Shown: positions 1 through 8,581 of the stretch, piece after piece
Position numbering within the stretch: position 1 is the stretch's first letter
How the letters are laid out: each line of letters opens with the position of its first letter
Source: Amycolatopsis bartoniae
GTDB lineage: Bacteria > Actinomycetota > Actinomycetes > Mycobacteriales > Pseudonocardiaceae
DNA length: 64,000 nt
Assembly (NCBI RefSeq): GCF_014191255.1
Contig: NZ_JACHWH010000015.1
Location: 1-64,000 of the forward strand
Reading direction: 5' to 3'
Position numbers and translations under genes: made by a program
Notes under the pieces: model-generated
What the model was told of the DNA's origin: nothing
Database searches by the model: none
What the model saw: the letters and a program-made list of their open reading frames with translations, nothing else

Positions 1-714
1 CCCAAGACGGCCACCGCCGATCCCCGGCTGCCGGGGACGATCTACACGGCCGCGGCGGAGATCGAAGCGGCCGGCGGGAAGGCCTGCCCCGTCGTGGGCG
101 ACGTCCGGCGCGACGAGTCGGTGGCGGCAGCGGTGGAGGCGGCGATCGCCCAGTTCGGCGGGATCGACATCTGCGTGAACAACGCCAGTGCGATCTCGCT
201 GGAGGGCACCCTCGACCTCACCCCGAAGCGGTTCGACCTGATGCAGGCGGTCAACGTCCGTGGCACGTGGGCGCTGACCCGGGCTTGCCTGCCCCACCTG
301 CGCAAGAGCCGCGGCGCGCACGTGCTCACGCTGTCTCCGCCGCTCAACCTCAACCCGCGCTGGCTCGGCGCCTACCCCGCGTACACGCTGTCGAAGTACG
401 GGATGACGATGCTCACCCTGGGCTGGGCGGCGGAGTTTGCCGGCCAGGGGATCGCCTTCAACTGTCTGTGGCCCCAGACGCTGATCGACACCGCGGCGGT
501 GCGCAACGTGGTCGCCGGCGCGGAAGGTGCCGCACGAGCGCGGTCGCCGAAGATAATGGCCGACGCCGCGATCGCGATGCTCACACAGGACCCGCGCACC
601 TACACCGGCCGGTGCGAGGTCGACGCCGCCGTTGTCGCCGCGGCCGGAGTCGAGGACCTGACCATCTACGGTGGCGGCGAGAATCCGGAACGAGACCTGT
701 TCCTGGACGACTGA
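1..714 (+). CDS. HSDL2-like short-chain dehydrogenase (5' end missing)
   Basis: The reading frame is open from the first base of the window, so the N-terminus and the Gly-rich nucleotide motif lie outside. The visible part begins with a KTA...LPGTIYTAA stretch typical of hydroxysteroid dehydrogenase-like protein 2 (HSDL2) homologues. It continues with the SDR motifs NNAS (about codon 60), SPPLNLNP in place of the usual Ser loop, and the YTLSK catalytic Tyr/Lys pair. The family is NAD(P)-dependent; substrates are usually unknown, with a fatty-acid role suspected. A thiolase and a crotonase follow on the same strand, which fits acyl-CoA metabolism. The first internal ATG, at 94, is not the true start. 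Confidence 0.85.
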   Translation, partial: PKTATADPRLPGTIYTAAAEIEAAGGKACPVVGDVRRDESVAAAVEAAIAQFGGIDICVNNASAISLEGTLDLTPKRFDLMQAVNVRGTWALTRACLPHLRKSRGAHVLTLSPPLNLNPRWLGAYPAYTLSKYGMTMLTLGWAAEFAGQGIAFNCLWPQTLIDTAAVRNVVAGAEGAARARSPKIMADAAIAMLTQDPRTYTGRCEVDAAVVAAAGVEDLTIYGGGENPERDLFLDD

Positions 715-922
715 CCGGTGAGGCTGGTCGCCGCATCCGGAGACTCCGGCGCGCACCGGACACTGTGGACGGTCATCGCGGCGATGGCGATGGCATCCGG
801 GCCTCGCATCGAGAACCGGTTCCTGACGGAGATCGGGGCCGCGTGATGTGACGCAGAAATCACCACATCGCCGGCCTGCCGACCTAGGCTCGGCGCAATG
901 GCACTCGGCTGGTGAGGTGTGG

Positions 923-2104
923 ATGAGCGTGGACAGGGTCGTTCTGCTGGAGGGCGCACGGACGCCGGTGGGGAGTTTCGGCGGGGCGTTGAAGGACGTG
1001 CCGGCGCACGAACTCGGTGCGACAGCGGCGAAGGCGGCGCTGGAACGCGCCGGGGTGGGTGCGAGCGACATCGGTGAGGTCGTCATGGGCTGCATCGGGC
1101 AGGTGGGCCCGGACGCCTACAACGCCCGCCGGGTGGCGCTGGCCGCCGGGTTGCCGGTGGAAACGCCGGCCTACACGGTGAACCGGCTGTGCGGGTCGGG
1201 TCTGCAGGCGATCTGGTCGGCGGCGATGCAGTTGCGGTGGGGCGGCGTGGAGTTCGCCCTCGCGGGCGGGGACGAGTCGATGAGCCGGATGCCGTTCTAC
1301 GACTTCGGCGCCCGGTCCGGCTACCGGCTCGGCGACCGGACACTGGCCGATGGCACGGTGATGATGCTGACCGACCCGTTCCACAATGTCCACATGGGAG
1401 TGACGGCGGAGAACGTCGCCCGCCGGTACGGGGTGTCGCGCCAGGAACAGGACGAGTTCGCCCTGCTGTCCCAGCAGCGGGCGGCGGCGGTGGCGGCGAA
1501 GGAGGCGTTCGCGGAGGAGATCACGCCGGTCGAGGTGGGTGGCCGCCGCCCGGTGACGGTGACCGAGGACGAGCACCCCAAGCCGGGCACCACCGTGGAG
1601 GCGCTGGCGAAGCTGCGGCCGGCGTTCGAGAAGGACGGCACGGTCACCGCGGGCAACGCTTCCGGGATCAACGACGGCGCCGCGGCCGTGGTGCTGACCC
1701 GCGAGTCGGTGGCCGCCGAGCGCGGGCTGACCGGGCTGGTCGCGCTGGAATCCGTGGCGACCGCGGCGATCGAGCCGGAGCTGATGGGGTACGCGCCGGT
1801 GCCGGCGCTGGAGAAGCTGTTCGCGCAGACCGGGCTCACGCCGGGTGATGTGGACGTGGTCGAGCTGAACGAGGCGTTCGCGTCGCAGGCGGTGGCGGTG
1901 ATCCGTGATGCCGGGCTGGATCCGGAGAAGACCAACCCCTACGGCGGGGCCATCGCCCTCGGTCACCCCGTCGGGGCCACCGGCGCGATCCTCACCTTGC
2001 GGGCGGCCAAGCACCTGGTCCGCAACGACCTGGAGCTGGGCGTGGTGACCATGTGCATCGGTGGCGGGCAGGCGCTGGCCGCGCTGCTGCGAAGGGTCGC
2101 CTGA
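923..2104 (+). CDS. Thiolase (acetyl-CoA C-acyltransferase)
   Basis: A 393-residue thiolase, full length for the family. The nucleophile Cys90 sits in NRLCGSG, the C-terminal His348 in ALGHPVGATG and the second Cys378 in TMCIGGGQA, so the complete catalytic triad is present. It would cleave a 3-ketoacyl-CoA with CoA or condense two acyl-CoAs in the cytoplasm. The ATG at 923 is chosen because homology begins with SVDRVVLLEGARTP and a GGTGAGG-like ribosome site precedes it; the frame is open to a GTG at 848 but those 25 extra residues look non-coding. The stop overlaps the start of the next gene by one base, so the two are translationally coupled. Confidence 0.93.
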   Translation: MSVDRVVLLEGARTPVGSFGGALKDVPAHELGATAAKAALERAGVGASDIGEVVMGCIGQVGPDAYNARRVALAAGLPVETPAYTVNRLCGSGLQAIWSAAMQLRWGGVEFALAGGDESMSRMPFYDFGARSGYRLGDRTLADGTVMMLTDPFHNVHMGVTAENVARRYGVSRQEQDEFALLSQQRAAAVAAKEAFAEEITPVEVGGRRPVTVTEDEHPKPGTTVEALAKLRPAFEKDGTVTAGNASGINDGAAAVVLTRESVAAERGLTGLVALESVATAAIEPELMGYAPVPALEKLFAQTGLTPGDVDVVELNEAFASQAVAVIRDAGLDPEKTNPYGGAIALGHPVGATGAILTLRAAKHLVRNDLELGVVTMCIGGGQALAALLRRVA

Positions 2105-2853
2105 TGGTGCGGTTCGAGGTCGAGGGTGGGGTCGGCCGGATCACGCTGAACCGTCCGAGCGTGTCGAACGCGGTCGACCTGCCGACCGCTCAGGCGTTCG
2201 GCGAAGCGGTCACAGCGGCGGCCGACGACGAAGACGTGCGGGTGATCCTGTTGGCTGGTGCGGGGCCGCGGTTCTGCGGCGGCGGGGACGTGCGGTCGTT
2301 CCTGGCCGCGTCCGATCCGGCGAACTACCTGCATGAGCTGGCCACCCTGTTCGAGTCGCAGCTGCGTCGGATGTCCGAGCTGCCCAAGCCGGTGATCGCG
2401 GGAGTCCAGGGTGCGGTTGCCGGGGCCGGTCTGGCGTTCGTGCTCAACGCCGACGTGGTGGTGGCCGCGCGGTCGACGAAGTTCCGCATGGCCTACTCCG
2501 GTATCGGCCTCACCCCGGACTGCGGCGTGTCCTACCTGCTGCCCCGTGCGATCGGTACGCAACGCGCCCTGGAGTTCGCGCTGACCGGGCGAACGCTCAC
2601 GGCCGAGGACGCCCGGGCGTGGGGTCTGGTCACCGAGGTCACCGACGACGACGCCGTGACCCGGCGGGCCGGCGAACTGGCCGAAGCACTCGCCGCCGGA
2701 CCAGCCTTGGCGCTCGGCCAGGCCAAGCGCCTGATCAGGTCGTCCTTCGGCGAGGGACGCGCGCAGAGCGCGGCCGACGAGGCCCGGACCATCGCCGCCG
2801 CGGTGACGACGGACGAGGCGCAGAAGCTGATCCGGCGTTTCGTCGCCGGGTGA
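2104..2853 (+). CDS. Enoyl-CoA hydratase/isomerase family protein (PaaG/ECI-like)
   Basis: A 249-residue crotonase-fold protein with the oxyanion-hole motif FCGGGDVRSF and the second-loop GAVAGAG. The two Glu residues used by true enoyl-CoA hydratases are absent (Ala and Ser instead). The IGLTPDCG segment carries an Asp at the position used by PaaG and other enoyl-CoA isomerases, so isomerisation of a double bond or epoxide is more likely than hydration. That reaction call is inference from residues. The ATG is at 2104, overlapping the thiolase stop (TGATG). With the thiolase it forms a beta-oxidation pair. Confidence 0.88.
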   Translation: MVRFEVEGGVGRITLNRPSVSNAVDLPTAQAFGEAVTAAADDEDVRVILLAGAGPRFCGGGDVRSFLAASDPANYLHELATLFESQLRRMSELPKPVIAGVQGAVAGAGLAFVLNADVVVAARSTKFRMAYSGIGLTPDCGVSYLLPRAIGTQRALEFALTGRTLTAEDARAWGLVTEVTDDDAVTRRAGELAEALAAGPALALGQAKRLIRSSFGEGRAQSAADEARTIAAAVTTDEAQKLIRRFVAG

Positions 2854-2860
2854 CCGGCAG

Positions 2861-2895
2861 CCGGGGGGTGGCGGCCTCCGCCGCCGCCCCCCCGG
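2861..2895. terminator. Bidirectional hairpin between convergent genes
   Basis: A G/C-only inverted repeat (left arm 2861-2875, right arm about 2880-2895) lies between the crotonase stop and the end of the reverse aldehyde dehydrogenase. It has no long T run, so it may end transcription only weakly in either direction. Confidence 0.45.
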
Positions 2896-2903
2896 TCTGC
2901 TCG

Positions 2904-4391
2904 TCAGCGGTTCGTCATGTGCACCGACTTGGTTTCGGTGTACGCGGCGAGGCCCTCGGGGCCGCCTTCGCGGCCGATTCCGGAGTATTTGAAACCACCG
3001 AACGGGACCGTGGTGTCGAAGATGGCTCCGTTGACCGTGATCGTTCCGGTGCGGACGCGCCGGGCCAGTTCGAAACCGCGTTCGTGATCGGCGGTGTAGA
3101 TCGAACCGGCCAGGCCGTACCGCGAGTCGTTGGCGATGCGGAGCGCCTCGTCGATGTCGCGGTAGGTGATGACACTGACGACCGGTCCGAAGATCTCCTC
3201 CTGGGCCACCCGCATCGAGTTGGCGACACCGTCGAGCAGGGTCGGTTCGATGTAGTACCCCTTGTCGAATCCCCGCGGCCTGCCGCCGCCGAGCACGACC
3301 CGCGCGCCTTCCTCACGTGCCAGGGCGAGGTAGCCCTCCACGCGTGCGCGGTGCTGTCCGGAGACGAGGGGACCGGTCGTCGTCGCCGGATCGGCAGGGT
3401 CTCCGACGACCAGCGACGAGAGTCCGGCCCGCAATGCCTCGACGATCTCGTCGTGCCGGCTCTCGGGCACCAGGACGCGGGTGAGGGCGAAGCACATCTG
3501 ACCGGTGTTGCCGCACGACATCGGGATCAGGCTCGTCAGCGCGGCCGCCAGGTCGGCGTCCTCCGCGATGATCGCCGCCGACTTCCCGCCGAGCTCCAGG
3601 GTCAGCCTGGCCACGCGCTCGCTCGCCGCGGCCATGATGTTCTGGCCCGCCACCGTGCTGCCGGTAAAGCTGATCTTGTCGACCTGAGGGTGGGCCACCA
3701 TCGCCTGCCCGATCTCGCGGCCGCCGGTGATCACGCTCACCACCCCCTCCGGGAGGTCGCCGGCCGCCACGGCCTCGGCCACGGCCTCGGCGAGCACGTA
3801 CGTGGTGAGCGGAGTCTCCGGCGCGGACTTGAGCAGTATCGTGCACCCCGCGGCAAGAGCGGGCCCGAGCTTGAGCGCCGCCACGGCGAGCGGGCCGTTC
3901 CACGGCGCGATCGCGGCGACCACGCCGACCGGCTCCTGGACGATGCGTGTCGTGCCGCCGTCCGGGCGTTTCCGGTCCGTCCGGAACGGAAAGGAGCGAG
4001 CCTGGTCCGCGTAGTAGCGGAGGAAGCTGACGGCGCGCTCCACGCTGGAGTCCGCGAAGGCGATCGGCATCCCGCCTTCCTGTGTCGCCAGGGCGCTCAG
4101 CTCTGCCGCGCGTGCCTGCAGACCGTCGGCCAAGGCGTCGATCGCCCTGGCGCGCTGCTCGGGCGACGACGAAGGCCAAGGTCCGTCGTCGAATGCCTCG
4201 CGTGCGTGCTGGATCGCTCGATCCACGTCCGCAACGGAGGGTTCTCGGACGCGAGCGATGACCTGTTCGGTCGCGGGGTTGATGACGTCGATCAGCGTGT
4301 CACCCGTGGCCGCCACCCACGTGCCGCCGAGGAGGATCTGCTCACGGTCGATCACGTCGGCCTGCTCGGGCGCTGGGGACGTTGCGGTCAT
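2904..4391 (-). CDS. NAD(P)-dependent aldehyde dehydrogenase
   Basis: A 495-residue class 1/2-type aldehyde dehydrogenase. The oxyanion Asn165 is in APWNGP, the general base Glu266 in LELGGKSA and the nucleophile Cys300 in NTGQMC. C-terminal IFGPV and GGFKYSGIGRE motifs are intact. It would oxidise an aldehyde to the acid; the substrate cannot be read from the sequence. The gene stands alone on the reverse strand and converges on the thiolase/crotonase pair. A symmetric TGAGT/ACTCA element lies about 75 bases upstream of its ATG. Confidence 0.93.
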   Translation of the reverse strand: MTATSPAPEQADVIDREQILLGGTWVAATGDTLIDVINPATEQVIARVREPSVADVDRAIQHAREAFDDGPWPSSSPEQRARAIDALADGLQARAAELSALATQEGGMPIAFADSSVERAVSFLRYYADQARSFPFRTDRKRPDGGTTRIVQEPVGVVAAIAPWNGPLAVAALKLGPALAAGCTILLKSAPETPLTTYVLAEAVAEAVAAGDLPEGVVSVITGGREIGQAMVAHPQVDKISFTGSTVAGQNIMAAASERVARLTLELGGKSAAIIAEDADLAAALTSLIPMSCGNTGQMCFALTRVLVPESRHDEIVEALRAGLSSLVVGDPADPATTTGPLVSGQHRARVEGYLALAREEGARVVLGGGRPRGFDKGYYIEPTLLDGVANSMRVAQEEIFGPVVSVITYRDIDEALRIANDSRYGLAGSIYTADHERGFELARRVRTGTITVNGAIFDTTVPFGGFKYSGIGREGGPEGLAAYTETKSVHMTNR

Positions 4392-4464
4392 CGTCGGACT
4401 CCCGTCGTTGGAAACTCGACACGGTCACGCAGGGTCTCACCGGCATGCGTCTCCGTGAAATGAA

Positions 4465-4476
4465 TGAGTGTACTCA
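4465..4476. promoter_or_regulatory. 12-base palindrome, likely operator of the ALDH gene
   Basis: TGAGTGTACTCA is a perfect dyad in an AT-richer patch between the reverse ALDH start (4391) and the end of prephenate dehydratase. Its size and symmetry suit a GntR- or TetR-type dimer. No regulator gene is adjacent. Confidence 0.4.
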
Positions 4477-4525
4477 GTAAGGGTAACGGGGTGTCACCAT
4501 CCTGAGAACCCATTGCGTGAGACCG

Positions 4526-5425
4526 TCAACGATGCCCTGTTCCGACGGGTGGCTGAGGAGTGTCCGCCCGCGGGTAGGAGCCGAGGTTGCGGACGTGGGC
4601 GCCCCGTCGCCGCAGCGCGGCGAGTGCCTCGCCGACCGCCGGTTCCTCCACGTGGCCGGCGCAGTCGAGGTGGAACCAGTAGTTCCCGGGCCGGTTCCTG
4701 ACCGGCCGCGACTCGATGCGGGTCAGGTCGATGTCGCGCAGCGCGAACTCGCGGAGGAGGGTCACGAGCGACCCGGGCCGGTTCTCCACAGCGAGAGCGA
4801 GGGTGGTGCGGTCGCGGCCGGTCGGCGCCGGCGTGACGCCCAGGCGGGCGACCAGGGCGAACCGGGTGACGGCGCCCGGGTGGTCGGCGATGTCGTGGAC
4901 CAGGATCTCGAGGCCGTGCTCGCGGGCGGCGAGTGGTGACGACACGGCGGCGTCGACTTCGCCACGGGCTACCTGTGCGGCTCCCTCCGAGGTGGAGGAC
5001 GCGATCCGGACTTCGGCCGCCGGCAGGTGTGTGGTGATCCAGTCGCGGGTCTGCGCGATGCCGTGACTGTGCGAAGCCACCGCGCGGATGCCCTCTGTGG
5101 TGGTTCCGGGACGGACGATCAGGGCGAAACGCACGGCGAGCACCGCCTCCCGGATGATCGCCAGTGGTGGGTCCTCGGTCAGTCCGTCGAGCACGGGTGG
5201 TACGGCGCCCTCGACGCTGTTCTCCAGGGGAACGCAGCCGGCGTCGACCAGCCCCTCGCGTACCGCGGCCAGCACCGCGGGACTCCCGTGCAGGGGCACG
5301 AGGTCCGCCACCGCGGACTCGGCGGGCTCCAGCATCGCGACCAGCGCCTGCCCGGTGAACGTGCCCGGGGGGCCGAGGAAACCGAGACGGCGCAACGGCC
5401 GCTCGTCCCGCGTGGTGCTGCTCAC
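4526..5425 (-). CDS. pheA: Prephenate dehydratase
   Basis: A 299-residue protein with the prephenate dehydratase domain (about 12-190) and a C-terminal ACT domain (about 205-280). Family motifs visible are FLGPPGTFTGQA, VPLENSVEG, SHSHGIAQTR and AVTRFALV, with ESRP at the phenylalanine-binding ACT region. It converts prephenate to phenylpyruvate in phenylalanine biosynthesis, normally with feedback control through ACT. The start is a GTG with GGACT upstream. It is the only obvious amino-acid biosynthesis gene in a catabolic region. SHSHG replaces the common SHPH/A pattern, so it may be a second copy. Confidence 0.9.
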   Translation of the reverse strand: MSSTTRDERPLRRLGFLGPPGTFTGQALVAMLEPAESAVADLVPLHGSPAVLAAVREGLVDAGCVPLENSVEGAVPPVLDGLTEDPPLAIIREAVLAVRFALIVRPGTTTEGIRAVASHSHGIAQTRDWITTHLPAAEVRIASSTSEGAAQVARGEVDAAVSSPLAAREHGLEILVHDIADHPGAVTRFALVARLGVTPAPTGRDRTTLALAVENRPGSLVTLLREFALRDIDLTRIESRPVRNRPGNYWFHLDCAGHVEEPAVGEALAALRRRGAHVRNLGSYPRADTPQPPVGTGHR

Positions 5426-5635
5426 GGATGGAGTCCTTTCGGTCCGGCGTCTCGCGCTTCCGGGGCGGAATCACCCAGTGCTTGTGCGTAGCCCAAATAG
5501 AGGATACTTTAAACTTCGGCGGAGATGTGCCGCTCCCCCCGCCGGGGAAGTGGTGCTCCGGTCACCCGCTACCACGGCGGATCTCTGCCGACACGTACTC
5601 GCCGTTCACCTGCAACGAAGGAGCGTGAATCGGGC

Positions 5636-7204
5636 GTGCGAAGACTTACGACCTTGAGCCGGCGACAGGCGACTCGGAGGGGAAGCGCGGTCGTGGCTGC
5701 GATCGTCGCGCTGACTCTCTCGGCATGCGCCGGGGTGACGGGCGGGCAGGGCCCCGGCCGGCTGGAGCCGGACCCGAACGCCACCATCCGGTGGGCCATC
5801 TCGGTGCCGCCCATCCAGATGGATCCGATGGTGGCCAAGGCGGAGCTGACCCACATCACCTACGACACGCTCATCTTCGACGGCCTCACGACCGTCGACA
5901 GCAACGGCCACATCAGCCCCCGCCTGGCCGAGAGCTGGGCCGAGGCCCCCGACCGTGCCTCCTGGACGGTCACGCTCCGCCGGGGCGCGGTCTTCCATGA
6001 CGGCAACCCGATCGACGCCCAGTCGGTGGCCGCGAACCTCAACCGCGCCCTGCAGTTGCGGGACAGCACGCCGGTACTGGCCAACAAGTTGAGCGGATGG
6101 TCGAAGGCCGAGGTCGTCGATGGCCGGACGGTGCGCATACTCCTCAATACCCCGGACCCGGCCGTGCCCGCGAAACTCGCCAGTCCGAACCTCTTGATCG
6201 GCAGCCCGGCGGCGTTCGGCACCATGGGGACCCAACCGGTCGGCTCGGGGCCCTACCGGTTCGTTTCCCGCACCGCGGATCGCGTCACCTACGAGCGGTT
6301 CGACCGGTACTGGGACCCGGGGGTGGCGAAGGCCGCGCGCGTCGAGGTGCTGGCGATCCCGGACGGCGCCGCCCGGATGAACGCGCTGCGCGCCGGCCAG
6401 ATCGACGGGACCCTCGCACAGGTCAACCTGCACGCCGACATCGCGTCGTTCCGCGGCGACCCGACAGTCCAGGTGCTGGAGAAACCGACGCAGAGCGTCG
6501 CCGCGATCTTCCTCAACACGAGCCGGGCGCCGCTCGACGCGGTCGAGGTGCGGAGGGCGCTCAACTACGCGGTCGACCGGCAGAGCCTGAGCACGAATCT
6601 GCTCGGCGGCCTGTGCCGCCCGACCTCGCAGCCGTTCCCGGACGGGCCGGGTCACGTGGCGGGTCTCGACGATGCCTACCCCCACGACCCGGCGCGCGCC
6701 CGGCAACTGCTGTCGCAGGCTCGCCGGGATGGGGCCGGCATCGACGCGATCTTCTATCAGGCCGGTCTTTCCGGGGCGCTCGCCCCCGCCCTCCAGGCCC
6801 AGCTCGCCGAGGCGGGCATCGACCTGCGGCTCACCGCGATGAACCCGAACGACTCACGTCCGACCTTCCGCAGCGGCCGCGTCCCGGCGCTGGTCGAGCA
6901 GATCCTCCCGGACGCCGACCCGTCGTTGACGGTCCAGAGTTTCCTGCGCTTGGACAACCCGGGCGGGCCGAGCGCCGAGATGTCGGCGCTGGGACAGGCC
7001 GTCCTCGACGCGCCGATCGGTACCGCTCAGCAGGAGCAGGCGCTTGAGGCTTTCAACTCGTACCTGGTCGAGAATCCGGTGGGTGTGCCCATCTGCGCGA
7101 TCCCGAACTTCTTCGTGGCCTCGAACCGCGTCACGGGGCTCGCCGACATGCCGTGGAGCACGGTGAGCGGCAACACCGACATCCGGGGCCTGGGTAAGGC
7201 GTAA
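5636..7204 (+). CDS. ABC transporter substrate-binding lipoprotein, family 5 (peptide/nickel type)
   Basis: A 522-residue extracytoplasmic binding protein. The basic N-terminus is followed by a hydrophobic stretch and a lipobox (LTLSAC), so it should be a lipid-anchored lipoprotein. The body has family-5 hallmarks: LAESWAEAPD, WTVTLRRGAVFHDG and a VRRALNYAVDR segment. The GTG at 5636 gives a proper signal peptide; GAAGGAG lies 12-18 bases upstream. No permease or ATPase for this family is in the window, so it is an orphan receptor here. It is 23 bases upstream of an NDMA-type alcohol dehydrogenase, which suggests it captures that enzyme's substrate or precursor (inference). Confidence 0.9.
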   Translation: MRRLTTLSRRQATRRGSAVVAAIVALTLSACAGVTGGQGPGRLEPDPNATIRWAISVPPIQMDPMVAKAELTHITYDTLIFDGLTTVDSNGHISPRLAESWAEAPDRASWTVTLRRGAVFHDGNPIDAQSVAANLNRALQLRDSTPVLANKLSGWSKAEVVDGRTVRILLNTPDPAVPAKLASPNLLIGSPAAFGTMGTQPVGSGPYRFVSRTADRVTYERFDRYWDPGVAKAARVEVLAIPDGAARMNALRAGQIDGTLAQVNLHADIASFRGDPTVQVLEKPTQSVAAIFLNTSRAPLDAVEVRRALNYAVDRQSLSTNLLGGLCRPTSQPFPDGPGHVAGLDDAYPHDPARARQLLSQARRDGAGIDAIFYQAGLSGALAPALQAQLAEAGIDLRLTAMNPNDSRPTFRSGRVPALVEQILPDADPSLTVQSFLRLDNPGGPSAEMSALGQAVLDAPIGTAQQEQALEAFNSYLVENPVGVPICAIPNFFVASNRVTGLADMPWSTVSGNTDIRGLGKA

Positions 7205-7227
7205 CGACAATCGAAAGGAGACTCGCG

Positions 7228-8334
7228 ATGAAGGTTCCGGCAGCAGTGCTGTGGGAGCGGAACAGCCCGTGGAAGGTCGAGGAGATCGAACTGGGCGAGC
7301 CCGGCCCCGGGGAGGTGCTGGTCCAGCTCAAGGCTTCGGGCATCTGCCACTCCGATGACCACGGCGTCACCGGTGACATCCCGATGCCCCTGCCGCAGGT
7401 CGGCGGCCACGAGGGCGCCGGCGTCGTGCTCGAGGTGGGTGAGGGGGTGTCCCGGGTACGTCCCGGTGACCACGTCGTCCTCTCCGCCATCCCCGCCTGT
7501 GGCAACTGCCGCTGGTGCATCTCCGGGCGCGCGAACCTGTGCGACCTCGGGCGCCGGGCGGTGGCCCCGGCGGCGGGCGAGCAGGTTCCCTCGCGGCGCG
7601 CGGGGGAACAGACCCTGTCGGCACTGTGCCAGCTCGGAACCTTCGCGTCCCACGCGGTGGTGAGTGAGCTGCAGGCGGTGCGGATCGACGACGACGTCCC
7701 GCTGGACGTCGCCGCGCTCATCGGGTGCGGCGTGACCACCGGCGTGCTCGGCGCGATCCGCGTCGCGGAGGTGCTCCCCGGAGACGTCGTGGTGGTGCAG
7801 GGTGTCGGCGGCATCGGGATCAACGCGGTGCAAGGTGCCCGGATCGCCGGCGCGTCGACGATCGTCGCGGTGGACCCGGTCGAGCGGAAGCGGAACTGGG
7901 CCCTGGAGTTCGGCGCGACCCACGTGGCCGCGGACATGGACGAAGCGACCGCACTGGTCGCCGACCTCACCCGCGGTGTGATGGCGGACAAGGCGATTCT
8001 GTGCGTCGGCGTGGCGCACGGCGAGCACCTCGGCCCGCTGGTCGGGATCATCTCGAAGGGCGGCAGGGTGGTCGTCACCTCGATCACGCCCGTCACGGAG
8101 ACGGCGATGACGTTCTCGCTGTTCGACTTCGCGATGAGCAACAAGGAACTCCGCGGGCACGTCTACGGTGCGGCCAACCCGGTCGCGGATTTCCCGCGCA
8201 TCATCGAGATGTACCGCCGGGGTCAGCTGCGGCTCGACGAGCTGATCACCACCCGCTACCCGCTTTCGGAGGTCAACGCCGGGTTCGCCGACATGCACGG
8301 CGGCCGGAACCTGCGAGGTCTGCTGGAGCTGTAG
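7228..8334 (+). CDS. NDMA-dependent (mycofactocin-associated) zinc alcohol dehydrogenase
   Basis: A 368-residue zinc-dependent medium-chain dehydrogenase. The catalytic-zinc region is CHSDDH with GGHEGAG, and the structural-zinc Cys cluster is CGNCRWCISGRANLC. The Rossmann motif is GVGGIG. The PAAVLWE start and overall pattern match actinobacterial NDMA-dependent nicotinoprotein alcohol dehydrogenases. These retain NADH and pass electrons to mycofactocin or an artificial acceptor. It is a close relative of the gene at 41405. AAAGGAG precedes the ATG, and it probably shares a transcript with the upstream binding protein. Confidence 0.92.
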   Translation: MKVPAAVLWERNSPWKVEEIELGEPGPGEVLVQLKASGICHSDDHGVTGDIPMPLPQVGGHEGAGVVLEVGEGVSRVRPGDHVVLSAIPACGNCRWCISGRANLCDLGRRAVAPAAGEQVPSRRAGEQTLSALCQLGTFASHAVVSELQAVRIDDDVPLDVAALIGCGVTTGVLGAIRVAEVLPGDVVVVQGVGGIGINAVQGARIAGASTIVAVDPVERKRNWALEFGATHVAADMDEATALVADLTRGVMADKAILCVGVAHGEHLGPLVGIISKGGRVVVTSITPVTETAMTFSLFDFAMSNKELRGHVYGAANPVADFPRIIEMYRRGQLRLDELITTRYPLSEVNAGFADMHGGRNLRGLLEL

Positions 8335-8394
8335 CGATCGGGAGTGGCCGGGTCGCCGCCGGAGGTGCCGTCGCCGGCCTGGTAAGTGGTGGTC

Positions 8395-8560
8395 CCCCCA
8401 ACGCTCCGGTTCGTCGAGCCCGGTCTTTCAGACCATCGACGCCCTCGTCGTCGTAGCGGTGTTTCCACCGGTAGAACACGGTGCGGCTGCTGCCGTGATA
8501 CCGGCAGGCCGCCGCGACGTTGCCACTGACCTCCTCGGCATGCCTCCGTCAGTTTGGGAC
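8395..8560 (-). pseudogene. IS481-like transposase N-terminal remnant
   Basis: Reading the reverse strand, the frame gives ...GNVAAACRYHGSSRTVFYRWKH, RYDDEGVDGLKDRARR, the helix-turn-helix start of IS481/IS3-type transposases. An in-frame stop lies about 10 codons upstream and homology ends after about 50 codons; no catalytic domain follows. This is all that fills the 247 bases between the alcohol dehydrogenase and the maleylacetate reductase. Confidence 0.65.
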
Positions 8561-8581
8561 CAATCCCGGGAGCTCAACCGG

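Noticed and set aside
2619..4463. A 614-codon forward open frame opposite the aldehyde dehydrogenase
   Set aside because: It is antisense to a full-length ALDH with all catalytic residues; its product is Arg/Gly-rich with no family motif. High-GC DNA produces such frames.
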